Source: Variovorax paradoxus (GTDB lineage: Bacteria; Pseudomonadota; Gammaproteobacteria; Burkholderiales; Burkholderiaceae_C). From it: DNA of 64,000 nucleotides. Shown here one piece after another: positions 19,663 to 28,249 of the stretch. The stretch is taken from positions 2,108,001 through 2,172,000 of the forward strand of contig CP063166.1 in the NCBI GenBank assembly GCA_016806145.1, in the 5' to 3' direction. The position numbers were made by a program, and so were the translations under genes. The notes beneath the pieces were generated by a model, which worked only from the letters and a program-made list of their open reading frames with translations, was not told the DNA's origin and did not search any database. The number at the start of each line of letters is the position of its first letter. The stretch's first letter is position 1.

Positions 19663-20726
19663 GCCAACCACCGTGCGAGGTTGTCGCGCACGAAGGCATC
19701 GTCGGCGAGGTCGCCGTGCGCGGCGTACACGCGGTCGATCTCGGCCGATTGGCCCGCGCCCAGGCCCTCGGCCGGATCGAGGCACCAGATGCCCTCGAGC
19801 AGGCCCTGGCGCCGCAGCACCTCGTGGCAGCCCGCGATGCAGCCGTGGAAGTTGTTCGCCACGTCGAAGAAGGCGGCGTTGCAGTCGGTCACGCGCGCAT
19901 CGAGCGCGAGCAGCTCGGGGCCCAGCGTGCCCTGGCCGGCCGCCAGCTCGGCCTGGATGCGTGCGAGCAGCTGCACCGCGCCCGCGGTCCACACCGACCA
20001 GTGGCCCAGCAGCCCGCCGCGAAAGCGCACCTGCACCGGCGCGCCGTCGCGCATGGCCGCGAAGGGCAGGGCGAGGTCGAGCACGATGTGGTCGTCGTTG
20101 CCGGTGTAGAGGAACACGCGCTCCTCGGCGCGCGCCTCGATCACGCCGCGCACCACGTCGATGGTGCGGTAGCGGTTGAAGGGCGCGACCTTGATCGCGA
20201 GCACGTTCGGGATCGAGGCGAAGCGGCGCCAGAAACCGCTCGACAGCACCGGGCCGCCGACCACGGTCTGCAGGTAGAAGCCGATCAGCGGGATCTCCTG
20301 CGCCACCGCCTCGCAGTGGGCGATCAGCGCGTCTTCCGAGGCGCCGGCCAGCGCGGCCAGGCTCAAGAGGCCCGCGTGGTAGCCGAGCGAGACGGCGGTG
20401 CGCGCCTCGGCGCTCGCCTGCGCGGTCGGGCCGCAGAGGCCGGCGATCATCGCCATCGGGCGCTCGCTCCAGGCCAGGCGGTCGGCCATCGCGGCCTCGA
20501 GCACCTCGGCATAGAGGCCGCGCTCGCGGATCGCGAACTGCGTGGTGTGCACGCCGACCGCGAGCCCGCCCGCGCCTGCATCGACGTAGTAGCGCGTGAG
20601 CGCGCGCTGCCGCCGGCGGTCGAAGCGGCGTTCGGCATCGAGCGCGAGCGGATGGGCCGGGATCACGGTGCCCTTGGCGAGCAGCGCGAGCACGTCGGCG
20701 GGCAGGTCGGAGCGGTTCAATGGCAT
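19659..20726 (-). CDS. Dihydrodipicolinate synthase (DapA)-family aldolase or lyase
   Basis: A 355-residue class I aldolase-like TIM barrel, longer than DapA (about 290). The Schiff-base Lys is probably that in NVLAIKVAPFNRYR, and a Tyr occurs in EIPLIGFYLQTVVGG at the position of the DapA active-site Tyr. The usual GTTGE pyruvate-binding loop is replaced by AVGVHTTQF, which suggests a different keto-acid or no pyruvate. The C-terminal third (DARVTDCNAAFFDVANNFHG) is not typical of DapA. It lies in a transport operon, so catabolism of the imported compound is a fair inference; lysine synthesis is not. Confidence 0.75.
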
Positions 20727-20737
20727 GTGCGAAGTCC

Positions 20738-21607
20738 TCAGCCGAACTCGGGGCCGGCAATGGCGTGGATGAACGAGGGATGACCGGCCGGCGCCGCCGT
20801 GCCCGCGGGCGGCAGCGCCATGCGCGCGAAGCCGCGCTGGGGCTCGAAACCGGCGGCGCGCAGTGCCTGCGCGAGTTGCGCGCGGCCGTCGGGCACGTCG
20901 ATCAGCACCGGGCCGGCGATACCGGCGAGCGCGCGCGGCAGCAGCGCGCGGGCATGGGCTTCGTCGGCCGCGAGCAGCGGGCCGACGTGATGGGCGACGC
21001 GGCCCTCTCGCACGACGGCGAAGGCGCGGCCATCGCGCACGCAGCGGCTGCCGGTGCGCGCGAGCAGGTCGGCGAGCACCTGGGGGCGGGCGAGGCCCAG
21101 GGCCTCGGTGTCGAGCGCGGCAAGCGGTGCGGCATCGGGCCGGTCGACCGGCGCCGCATCGGCCGCCTGCGCGAGCGCCTCGCGGCGCCAGCGCGTGAGC
21201 CGCCACAGCGGTGCGAAACCGAAGCTCGCATAGAGCGGCTCGCCCTGCGGCGTGGCATCGAGCATCGCGACGCGGCCCTGCGCGCGCACGCGCTCGAGGC
21301 AGTGCGCGAACACCGCGCGGCCCAGGCCCTGCCCGCGCGCGGCGGGCGTCACGAGGATCATGCTGATCCAGGCGGCGCCGGGCTGGTTGCGCGGCGCGTC
21401 GGCCGCGCGCTCCAGTGGCAGCACCGCGCCGCTCGCGACGATCGCGCCTGCGCCATCGCGTATCGCATGCACGCTGCCGAGCCGCTCGAACAGCCGCCAG
21501 TCCGCCGCGAGCTGGTTCCAGCCGCTGGCCGCGACCAGCGCGTCCAGCTGCGGCAGGTCGCGCGGCGAGAGCGCGTCCAGCGTTTCGACGGGGGCGGTGG
21601 CGGGCAC
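20738..21607 (-). CDS. GNAT-family N-acetyltransferase with C-terminal second domain
   Basis: A 289-residue protein starting at GTG. The N-terminal GNAT domain has the acetyl-CoA loop VTPAARGQGLGRAVFAHCLE and the downstream MLDATPQGEPLYASFGF, where Tyr is the likely general acid. The C-terminal part (about 190-280; GRAFAVVREGRVAHHVGPLL) resembles the Acetyltransf_18 domain of YitH-type enzymes. Substrate unknown; amino or thiol groups of the imported compound or its breakdown product are plausible. It is 11 bases upstream of the DapA-like gene in the same operon. Confidence 0.8.
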   Translation of the reverse strand: MPATAPVETLDALSPRDLPQLDALVAASGWNQLAADWRLFERLGSVHAIRDGAGAIVASGAVLPLERAADAPRNQPGAAWISMILVTPAARGQGLGRAVFAHCLERVRAQGRVAMLDATPQGEPLYASFGFAPLWRLTRWRREALAQAADAAPVDRPDAAPLAALDTEALGLARPQVLADLLARTGSRCVRDGRAFAVVREGRVAHHVGPLLAADEAHARALLPRALAGIAGPVLIDVPDGRAQLAQALRAAGFEPQRGFARMALPPAGTAAPAGHPSFIHAIAGPEFG

Positions 21608-21618
21608 GGTGTCTTCCC

Positions 21619-22671
21619 TCAGTATTTGCCGTCGCGCGATTCGAACTTGGTCGGCTTGCCGTACTGGCGCTGCTCGCGCGCGATCCAGTCGGCGACCCAG
21701 CCCACGAGCTGCGACAGCGGCACGCGCGGATAGCCGAACAGCCGCTCGGCCTCGCCGGTGTTCATGAGCCAGGCGGTGGGCGCCTCGCTGCCCGCGATCT
21801 GCACCGGCTTGCCGAAGCGGCGGCCGAACTCCTCGGCCAGCCAGCGGATCGAGGTGGTCTCGGGGCCGCTCACGTTGAGCGGCGAGGTCGGCACCGTCGC
21901 GGCCGCGAGGCAGCGCAGCGCCTGCGCGTTGGCGTCGCCCTGCCAGATCACGTTGACGTGGCCCATGGTCACGTCCACCGGCTCGCCGCGCCAGACCTTG
22001 CCGGCCACGTCGGCCAGCACGCCGTAGCGCAGGTCGATGGCGTAGCTCAGGCGGAACAGCCGGCCCGGCGTGCCGTGGCGCTGCGAGAAGTACTCGAACA
22101 TGCGCTCGCGGCCCACGCAGGAGTTGGCGTATTCGCCGGGCGGATTGGGCGCCTCGCTCTCGTGCGCGCCCTGGCCGATCACCGGCACGAAGGGATAGAC
22201 GCAGGCGGTGGAGAAGGCCACGATGCGCGAGCCGCTGAAGTGCTGCGCCACCAGCGCCGGCACGTGCGCGTTCATGGCCCAGGTCAGCGGGTTGTCCGCA
22301 TCGGCGCCGAACTTGCGCCCGGCCATGAAGACCACGTTGGGCGTGCGCGGCAGCTTCGCGATCGCCTCGGCGTCGAGCAGGTCGCAGGCCAGGGTCTCGA
22401 TGCCGTGCGCCTCGAGCGCCTCGCGCACGCCGGCCTCGCTGAAGCGCGCCACCGCGATCACGCGCCGGCCCGGCATCGCGTTCTTCGCCAGTCGCGCGAG
22501 CGTCGGGCCCATCTTGCCGCCGACGCCGAGCACCATCAGGTCGCCGTCGATGCGCGCCATGTCGCGCAGCAGGTCGCGCGAGGGCGTGGCGAGGTAGTCC
22601 TCGAGCGCGGCCTCGGTGTCGAAGCGTTCGGGGAAGGGGAGGTCGTCGAGCACGGGCGTGGTGGTGTTCAT
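21619..22671 (-). CDS. NAD-dependent epimerase/dehydratase-like (extended SDR) protein without the catalytic Lys
   Basis: A 350-residue protein of the extended short-chain dehydrogenase fold. The dinucleotide loop is MVLGVGGKMGPTLARLAKNA near residue 48. The strand ending in SRIVAFSTACVYPFVP corresponds to the active-site Ser/Thr region. The expected YxxxK is present only as YANSC (in PGEYANSCVGRERM): Tyr remains but Lys is Cys. The C-terminal part (SGPETTSIRWLAEEFGRRFG) resembles substrate-binding ends of sugar epimerases. Activity as a classical SDR is therefore doubtful; a reductase with altered chemistry or a nucleotide-sensing role is possible. The gene overlaps the permease stop by four bases. 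Confidence 0.78.
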   Translation of the reverse strand: MNTTTPVLDDLPFPERFDTEAALEDYLATPSRDLLRDMARIDGDLMVLGVGGKMGPTLARLAKNAMPGRRVIAVARFSEAGVREALEAHGIETLACDLLDAEAIAKLPRTPNVVFMAGRKFGADADNPLTWAMNAHVPALVAQHFSGSRIVAFSTACVYPFVPVIGQGAHESEAPNPPGEYANSCVGRERMFEYFSQRHGTPGRLFRLSYAIDLRYGVLADVAGKVWRGEPVDVTMGHVNVIWQGDANAQALRCLAAATVPTSPLNVSGPETTSIRWLAEEFGRRFGKPVQIAGSEAPTAWLMNTGEAERLFGYPRVPLSQLVGWVADWIAREQRQYGKPTKFESRDGKY

Positions 22672-23483
22672 TGGATTCGGGCGTCCTGGGTGATGAAGAG
22701 GCGCTCCAGCAGCAGCACCAGCAGGTAGAGCAGCACGCCCAGGCCGGTGATGAGGAGCACGGCCATGAAGACCGCGGGGGTGTCGAGCGAGGCCTGCACC
22801 TGGATCATCAGGTAGCCCAGGCCGCGCTCCGACGCGATGAACTCGCCCACCACCGCACCCGCGACCGCGAGGATGGTGGCGACCTTCATGCCCGAGAACA
22901 CGTAGGGCAGCGAGCCCGGCAGCTGGATGTAGCGGAACAGCTGCCAGCGCGAGCCCTTGAGCGCGCGCACCAGGTCGAGCAGCTCGGGCTCGGTCTCGTT
23001 GAGGCCGCGGATCGTGGTCAGCAGGATCGGGAAGAAGCACAGGCTGAAGGTGATCAGGATGTTCGGCCCGATGCCGTAGCTGAACCACACGATCACCAGC
23101 GGGCCCATCGCCACCTTCGGGATCATGTTGAGCGTGACCAGCAGCGGGAAGGCCACCAGCATCAGCCGCCGGCTGGTGACGAACAGCAGCGCGCAGAGGA
23201 TGCCGAGCACCAGGCCCAGCACGTAGCCGCCGAACACCTCGAGCGCGGTGACGCCGGTGTTCATGAGCCAGGCGTGCTGCGGATTGGCCAGGGTGGCGAG
23301 CACCTTCGACGGCGCCGGCAGCACGAAGGGCTGGATCTGGAAGGCGCGCACCGCGAACTCCCACAGCAGCACCGCCGCGACGTGCACCGCGACCACCACG
23401 GCCCAGCGCTGCCAGGCGGGGCGTTCGCCGGACAGCGGCGCGGAGCTTGCAGTGGGCGGGGAGGCGCCGTCGGATGCCGTCAT
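22668..23483 (-). CDS. ABC transporter permease (SsuC/TauC/ThiX family)
   Basis: A 271-residue inner-membrane protein with about six hydrophobic segments. The EAA coupling loop is ALKGSRWQLFRYIQLPGSLP, the usual place of contact with the ATPase. The N-terminal 25 residues are Ser/Pro-rich and probably cytoplasmic. The ATG at 23483 is chosen over an upstream TTG because AGGA lies at the right distance. It is the first gene of the minus-strand operon and has a TetR-operator-like site 58 bases upstream at 23541-23560. Confidence 0.88.
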   Translation of the reverse strand: MTASDGASPPTASSAPLSGERPAWQRWAVVVAVHVAAVLLWEFAVRAFQIQPFVLPAPSKVLATLANPQHAWLMNTGVTALEVFGGYVLGLVLGILCALLFVTSRRLMLVAFPLLVTLNMIPKVAMGPLVIVWFSYGIGPNILITFSLCFFPILLTTIRGLNETEPELLDLVRALKGSRWQLFRYIQLPGSLPYVFSGMKVATILAVAGAVVGEFIASERGLGYLMIQVQASLDTPAVFMAVLLITGLGVLLYLLVLLLERLFITQDARIQ

Positions 23484-23540
23484 CTCAATTCCTGTGGAAG
23501 GAAACAATGCGGCGGATCATAGGCAGGCTGGCCGATCGAG

Positions 23541-23560
23541 TCAACCAACCAGTTGATAAA
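23541..23560 (-). promoter_or_regulatory. TetR-operator-like site upstream of the permease operon
   Basis: TCAACCAACCAGTTGATAAA: TCAAC and GTTGA are complementary arms around CAACCA. It matches the site at 24314-24333 at 17 of 20 positions. It lies between the tetR stop and the permease start, consistent with repression of the transport operon. Binding is inferred from symmetry and recurrence. Confidence 0.7.
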
Positions 23561-23584
23561 AAGCGGCGCGAGGGCCGCGGGCGC

Positions 23585-24271
23585 TCAGGGGCGCAGCGCG
23601 TTGAGCGCGAACTCGATCACGTGGCGGCGGCGCTTGAGCAGTGCGCCGCGTGCGTCCAGCGGCGTGCCGAAGATGGCCGACAGCGTGTGGTTGTTCGAGA
23701 AGAAGAAGTAGGAGATGCCGGCGATCGAGATGTAGAGGTTGATCGCGTCGAAGTCGGCGCGGAACACGCCCGCGGCCACGCCGCGCTCGAGCGTGGCCTC
23801 GAGCATCTCGATGAAGGGCGAGTGCATCTTCTGCAGCCGCTCCGACTCGTGCAGGTGCTCGCCGCGGTTGCGGTTCTCGTCGGCCAGCATGGCGATGAAC
23901 TCGGGATGCTCGGCCAGGTAGTCGAAGGAGAAGGCCACCAGCTGCGCCATCGCCTCGCGCGGCTCGAGCGCACCGAGCTCGAGCTTCTGTTCCTTCTCGC
24001 GGATCTCGGCATAGACCGATTCGAGCGCCACCAGGTACAGCCCCTGCTTGCTCTCGAAGTAGTGGTAGACGAGCTGCTTGTTCACGCCCGCGGCGGAGGC
24101 GATCTCGTCGACGCGCGCGCCCGCGAAGCCCTTGGTCGCGAACTCGGCGACCGCGGCGGCGATCAGCGCCTGCTTGGCGGCGACGGGGTCGCGCTCGCGG
24201 CGCGTGGCGACGGGGGCTGCTGGTGTGGCGGCGGGTGCGGCGGCGGACTTGCGGGAGGTGGCGGAAGGCAT
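23585..24271 (-). CDS. TetR/AcrR-family transcriptional regulator
   Basis: A 228-residue regulator. A low-complexity Ala-rich tail of about 25 residues leads into the TetR helix-turn-helix (about 33-80): AKQALIAAAVAEFATKGFAG, ARVDEIASAAGVNKQLVYHY, FESKQGLYLVALE. The ligand-binding half (about 90-225) is helical with an FDYLAEHPEFIAMLADE segment. It sits between two copies of a near-palindromic site, divergent from the binding-protein gene and in front of the permease operon, so it most likely represses both and itself. The inducer is probably the transported compound or a product of it. Confidence 0.9.
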   Translation of the reverse strand: MPSATSRKSAAAPAATPAAPVATRRERDPVAAKQALIAAAVAEFATKGFAGARVDEIASAAGVNKQLVYHYFESKQGLYLVALESVYAEIREKEQKLELGALEPREAMAQLVAFSFDYLAEHPEFIAMLADENRNRGEHLHESERLQKMHSPFIEMLEATLERGVAAGVFRADFDAINLYISIAGISYFFFSNNHTLSAIFGTPLDARGALLKRRRHVIEFALNALRP

Positions 24272-24313
24272 GGTCGGATTCTGTCTCCAGGGCGGGAAGG
24301 CTTCGATTGCCTA

Positions 24314-24333
24314 TCAACCAAACAGTTGGTAAT
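24314..24333. promoter_or_regulatory. TetR-operator-like site in the tetR/binding-protein divergent promoter region
   Basis: TCAACCAAACAGTTGGTAAT, containing the arms ACCAA (24317-24321) and TTGGT (24326-24330). It lies 43 bases from the tetR start and 45 from the binding-protein start, so one bound repressor could block both promoters. It is the second copy of the motif at 23541-23560. Confidence 0.72.
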
Positions 24334-24377
24334 ATGAATTTCAGGATCTGTTTGTACCTTCTTTTGGAGTGAGCTGC

Positions 24378-25370
24378 ATGAAAAAGCTGTTGTCGGTGGC
24401 TGGCGCCGCCGCCGTTCTCGCGCTGCAGGGCCCCGCGGCATTCGCCGCCGATTCCATGAGCCTGATGCTCAACTGGACGCCCACGGCGGACCATGCGCCG
24501 CTCTACTACGCGAAGTCCAAGGGCTGGTATTCGGAGGCCGGCATCGACCTCAACATCGAGGCCGGCAAGGGCTCGGCCGTGTCGGCGCAGCGCGTGGGCA
24601 CGGGCGGCAGCGAGCTCGGCATCTCCGACCTGCCCACCACCATCCAGGCCCGCGGCAAGGGCGCCGACGTGAAGGCGCTGATGGTGATCTACGCCAACAG
24701 CCCGCAGGGCTTCTACTGGCTCAAGTCCTCGGGCATCCAGGGGCCGAAGGACTTCGCGGGCCGCAAGATCGGCAATCCGCCGGGCGACGCCGCGCGCCTG
24801 ATGTGGCCGGCCTTCGCGAAGAAGACCGGGCTCGATCCGGCCAGCGTGAGCTTCGTCAACGTGAGCCCGCAGGCCAAGGTGGCGGCGCTCAAGAGCAAGT
24901 CGGTCGACATCATCAGCGACTTCTACAACGAGCACGACCTCAAGGTGCGCGAGTTCGGCGACGACCTCGGCTTCCAGCCCTGGCGCACGGCCGGCGTGAA
25001 CGTCTACGGCAACTCGCTGATCGTCAACGGCGCCTATCTTGCGAAGAAGCCCGAGCAGGTGAAGAAGTTCGTCGCCGTCACGCAGCGCGCCTACGAGGCC
25101 TGCGTGAAGGACTTCGCGCCCTGCCTGCAGGCGCTGACCGCGAGCGTGAGCGGCCTGTCGCCCGACAACCAGCGCGACCAGTGGGAGCGCATCAAGCAGC
25201 TGATGCGCGACGACACCACCACCAAGGTGGCGCTCGGCGCCTTCGACGGCGCGCGCGTGAAGGCCGACTACGAGCTGGTCTCGTCGCTGATCGGCATCGA
25301 GAAGCCCTACGACCCCGCGCTGCTGTTCAGCAACGACTTCCTCGACAAGAACGTGCGCATGGCGCCCTGA
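24378..25370 (+). CDS. ABC transporter substrate-binding protein (NMT1/THI5-like)
   Basis: A 330-residue periplasmic type II binding protein. The signal peptide MKKLLSVAGAAAVLALQGPA ends at AFAA. The mature part starts SLMLNWTPTADHAPLYYAKS, the NMT1 hallmark, followed by GWYSEAGIDLNIEAGKGS and ISDLPTTIQARGKGADVKAL. Relatives bind pyrimidine precursors of thiamine, sulfonates, riboflavin or aromatic acids; no thiamine gene or TPP riboswitch is nearby. The ATG is chosen over a GTG three codons upstream because GGAG stands eight bases before it. It is divergent from tetR and has no linked transporter genes on its own strand; the permease and ATPase on the other strand are its likely partners. 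Confidence 0.87.
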   Translation: MKKLLSVAGAAAVLALQGPAAFAADSMSLMLNWTPTADHAPLYYAKSKGWYSEAGIDLNIEAGKGSAVSAQRVGTGGSELGISDLPTTIQARGKGADVKALMVIYANSPQGFYWLKSSGIQGPKDFAGRKIGNPPGDAARLMWPAFAKKTGLDPASVSFVNVSPQAKVAALKSKSVDIISDFYNEHDLKVREFGDDLGFQPWRTAGVNVYGNSLIVNGAYLAKKPEQVKKFVAVTQRAYEACVKDFAPCLQALTASVSGLSPDNQRDQWERIKQLMRDDTTTKVALGAFDGARVKADYELVSSLIGIEKPYDPALLFSNDFLDKNVRMAP

Positions 25371-25393
25371 GCGCCTTGCGCGCCCGCGGGCCT

Positions 25394-25777
25394 TCAGCCT
25401 TGGTAGGGCGGAATCGGCGCCTGGTCCGAGGGCGCGGGCGGCGGCACGTCGCCGTGCTTCTGCCGTTCGCGGAACAGCGCGGCGCGCATCAGGAAGATGG
25501 TGGTGACGGGCGTGGTGAGCGCCACGAACAGCGCGATCAGGGTCGCGTGCAGGAACAGGCTGTGGCTCTGCACCGAGAAGTAGACGATGGTCGCGACCAT
25601 CATCGACCACACGCCGCCGGTGGCGCCCAGGGTGGGCGCGTGGATGCGGCGGAAGAAGCTCGGCAGCCGCACCAGGCCGAAGGAGCCGATGGCCGCGAAG
25701 GCCGCGCCCAGCACCGCGAACACGCCGGTGACGACCTCGGCCCACAGCGGCAGCGGGCCCACGATGAAATCGCTCAT
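25394..25777 (-). CDS. mrpG: Monovalent cation/H+ antiporter subunit G (Mrp/Pha/Mnh)
   Basis: A 127-residue inner-membrane protein with three hydrophobic segments. The family pattern GAAFAAIGSFGLVRLPSFFRR then IHAPTLGATGGVWSMM is clear. The C-terminal tail is Pro-rich and soluble. Last gene of the six-gene antiporter operon; its ATG overlaps the subunit F stop by four bases. It ends 23 bases from the convergent binding-protein stop. The complex exchanges Na+ or K+ for protons; which ion cannot be deduced. Confidence 0.9.
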   Translation of the reverse strand: MSDFIVGPLPLWAEVVTGVFAVLGAAFAAIGSFGLVRLPSFFRRIHAPTLGATGGVWSMMVATIVYFSVQSHSLFLHATLIALFVALTTPVTTIFLMRAALFRERQKHGDVPPPAPSDQAPIPPYQG

Positions 25778-26052
25778 TCGATCACCTCCCCGCGCAGCAG
25801 GAACTTGGCCATCGCCGTCGAGCTGACGAAGCCGAACAGCGCGATCAGCATCGCGGCGCCGAAGTAGACGTCGCTCGCGTAGACGATGCCCAGCGTCAGC
25901 ATCATCAGCATGCCGTTGATGTAGAGGCAGTCGAGCGCCATCACGCGGTCCTGGGCGGTGGGGCCGATCAAGAGGCGCGCGACGGCGCACAGCATCGCCA
26001 CCGCGAGCAGGAACAGCGCGAACTTGAGCGACCAGAAGAGGATGGGCGTCAT
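25774..26052 (-). CDS. mrpF: Monovalent cation/H+ antiporter subunit F (Mrp/Pha/Mnh)
   Basis: A 92-residue inner-membrane protein with three hydrophobic segments. ARLLIGPTAQDRVMALDCLY is the MrpF core (G-P-x-x-x-D-R-V-x-A-L-D). Length agrees with the family (about 90). Four-base overlaps with both neighbours show tight translational coupling. Confidence 0.92.
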   Translation of the reverse strand: MTPILFWSLKFALFLLAVAMLCAVARLLIGPTAQDRVMALDCLYINGMLMMLTLGIVYASDVYFGAAMLIALFGFVSSTAMAKFLLRGEVIE

Positions 26053-26540
26053 GATTCGAAGATCTCCATCAGCGGACGTTCGTAGCGGCTCTTGATCTGG
26101 GCGATGAAGGCCGCCTCGTCGTCGAGGTCAAAGACGTGGATCAGCAGGGTGCTGCGGTCGAAGGCCACCTCGCCCCAGGCGGTGCCGGGCGTGAGGCACA
26201 TGATCATCGCGAGCACGGCGAGGCCGTTGGGGTCGCGCAGGTCGAGCGGTATGCGCAGGAAGTTCGAATGGATCTGGTCGCTGCGGCGCGTGAGCAGCGC
26301 GCGCGCCACCGCGAACACCGACAGCGACATGTCGTAGAGCACGACGCCGGCCAGCCGCAACGCCACGCCGGGCCGGCGCATGCGCACGGTGGCGGGCCGC
26401 AGGCCCTTGGTCAGCAGCGGCACGGCGACGGCCAGCAGCAGGCCCGACACCAGCGTGCTGGCCTCGAGCGACTGGTTGAGCAGCAGCCAGACGACGAGCA
26501 GCGCGACCGACAGCGGCGGGGAGGGGATCAGGCGCTTCAT
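26049..26540 (-). CDS. mrpE: Monovalent cation/H+ antiporter subunit E (Mrp/Pha/Mnh)
   Basis: A 163-residue membrane protein: two N-terminal hydrophobic segments, then a soluble domain. Conserved MrpE elements are RIPLDLRDPNGLAVLAMIMC, LTPGTAWGEVAFDRSTLLIH and a late VFDLDDEAAF. The start overlaps the subunit D stop by four bases. MrpE is needed for assembly of the complex in characterised systems. Confidence 0.9.
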   Translation of the reverse strand: MKRLIPSPPLSVALLVVWLLLNQSLEASTLVSGLLLAVAVPLLTKGLRPATVRMRRPGVALRLAGVVLYDMSLSVFAVARALLTRRSDQIHSNFLRIPLDLRDPNGLAVLAMIMCLTPGTAWGEVAFDRSTLLIHVFDLDDEAAFIAQIKSRYERPLMEIFES

Positions 26541-28249
26541 GGCGTGCCGGCCTTCGCATCGCCCTTGGGCGCCGGGTTCGGCACCTGCCGCGCGCCCATC
26601 ACCGCCTCGCGGTAGGCGCTCGGCGTGCGCAGGCCCTCGGCGGTGGCCATCGCGTGGCGCAGCACCGGCTCGGACCAGACGGTGAGCGCGATGCAGGCCG
26701 CGATCAGCCCGGCCACCGGCAGCACCTCGAGCGCGGGCAGCGAGGGCAGGTTGGCATGCGGCTGGGTCCAGAAATGGCGGATGCCGGTGCGGGTCAGCGC
26801 GATCAGCGCGAGGAAGCCCGAGGTGATCAGCAGCACGAGGAAGGTCCAGTCGGCAACGGTGAGCGCGGCGCTGTTGCCCATCAGCCCCGAGAGCATCGCG
26901 AACTTGCCGACGAAGCCCGACAGCGGCGGCAGGCCGGTGAGCAGCAGCGTGCAGATCATGAAGCTCAGGCCCAGGAAGGCCACGCCGGCCGGGATGGCTC
27001 GGCCGTAGAGCGCCTGCGCGTTGTCGTCGAGGTTCACGTCGTCGAGCGCGCGCAGGTCCTCGGCCAGGAAGGGCGCATTGCCCGCGGCCTCGTGCGGCGC
27101 CACGCTCATGCCGGCGTTGCGCCAGCGCTCGATCATGTCGATCAAGAGGAAGAAGGCGGCCACCGCGAGCGTGGAGCTCAGCAGGTAGAACAGCGCGCCG
27201 GCCCAGACATCGGGCTGGCCCAGCCCGACCGCGGTGAGCAGCGTGCCGGCCGAGATCAGCACGCTGAAGCCCGCGAGGTTCGACAGCCGCTGCGTGCCGA
27301 CGATGCCGATGGCCGCGACGAACAGGGTGGCGAGGCCGGCGCCGATCAGCACCACCTGGCCGAACTCGGCCGAGGCGCCGGTGTCGGGCGCGAACAGCAC
27401 GGTCCACAGCCGCAGCACGGTGTAGACGCCGAGCTTGGTGAGCAGCGCGAACACCGCGCCCACCGGCGACACCGCCGCGCTGTAGGCCGGCACCAGCCAG
27501 AAGTTGAGCGGCCAGGCCCCGGCCTTGGCGAAGAAGGCGGTGAACAGAATGGCCGCGGCCGCGTGCACCAGGCCGCGGTCGCCGGGCGCGAGCTGGGCGA
27601 TGCGCAGCCCCAGGTCGGCCATGTTGAGCGTGCCGGTGGCGCCATACAGCATGGCCGCGCCGATCAGGAACAGCGAGGAGGCGGCGAGGTTGATCGCGAT
27701 GTAGTGCAGCCCGGCCTGCACCCGCAGCCGGCCCGAGCCGTGCAGCAGCAGGCCGTAGGAGGCGGCCAGCATGACCTCGAAGAACACGAACAGGTTGAAC
27801 AGGTCGCCGGTGAGGAAGGCGCCGTTCAGGCCCATGAGCTGCAGCTGCAGCAGCGGATGGAAGTGCACGCCCGCGCGGTCCCAGCGCGAGGTGGAGTAGA
27901 TCGAGGCGGCGAAGGCGATCACGCCGGTCAGCGCCACCATCATGGTCGAGAGCCGGTCGGCCACCAGCACGATGCCGAAGGGCGCGCGCCAGTTGCCCGG
28001 CAGATAGACGCCGATCGAGCCCGGGCCGCCGCCGGTGTCGGCCGCGTTGACCCAGCGCAGCAGCGCGAGCGCGGCCATGAGGCCCACCAGGCCCGAGACG
28101 ACGCTGAGGAAGGACTTGGTGCGGCGGCGCTGCTCGCCCAAGAGCAGCATCAGCGCGGCCGTGAGCATCGGCACCAGGATCGGCACCGCCACCAGGTGCG
28201 GCATGCTGATCTCGAGCAGCTGGTCGAGCAGGCGGAAGAGCTCGGTCAT
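26537..28249 (-). CDS. mrpD: Monovalent cation/H+ antiporter subunit D (Mrp/Pha/Mnh)
   Basis: A 570-residue polytopic inner-membrane protein of the NADH-quinone oxidoreductase antiporter-like family (about 14 segments). Landmarks are ALTGVIAFAASIYSTSRWDR, LQLMGLNGAFLTGDLFNLFV followed by FFEVMLAASYGLLLHGSGR (the conserved acidic residue of TM5), and FFAKAGAWPLNFWLVPAYSA with the essential Lys. An insertion near 385-415 (PHEAAGNAPFLAEDLRALDD) is hydrophilic and longer than in many homologues. It starts within the last codons of subunit C. Confidence 0.92.
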   Translation of the reverse strand: MTELFRLLDQLLEISMPHLVAVPILVPMLTAALMLLLGEQRRRTKSFLSVVSGLVGLMAALALLRWVNAADTGGGPGSIGVYLPGNWRAPFGIVLVADRLSTMMVALTGVIAFAASIYSTSRWDRAGVHFHPLLQLQLMGLNGAFLTGDLFNLFVFFEVMLAASYGLLLHGSGRLRVQAGLHYIAINLAASSLFLIGAAMLYGATGTLNMADLGLRIAQLAPGDRGLVHAAAAILFTAFFAKAGAWPLNFWLVPAYSAAVSPVGAVFALLTKLGVYTVLRLWTVLFAPDTGASAEFGQVVLIGAGLATLFVAAIGIVGTQRLSNLAGFSVLISAGTLLTAVGLGQPDVWAGALFYLLSSTLAVAAFFLLIDMIERWRNAGMSVAPHEAAGNAPFLAEDLRALDDVNLDDNAQALYGRAIPAGVAFLGLSFMICTLLLTGLPPLSGFVGKFAMLSGLMGNSAALTVADWTFLVLLITSGFLALIALTRTGIRHFWTQPHANLPSLPALEVLPVAGLIAACIALTVWSEPVLRHAMATAEGLRTPSAYREAVMGARQVPNPAPKGDAKAGTP

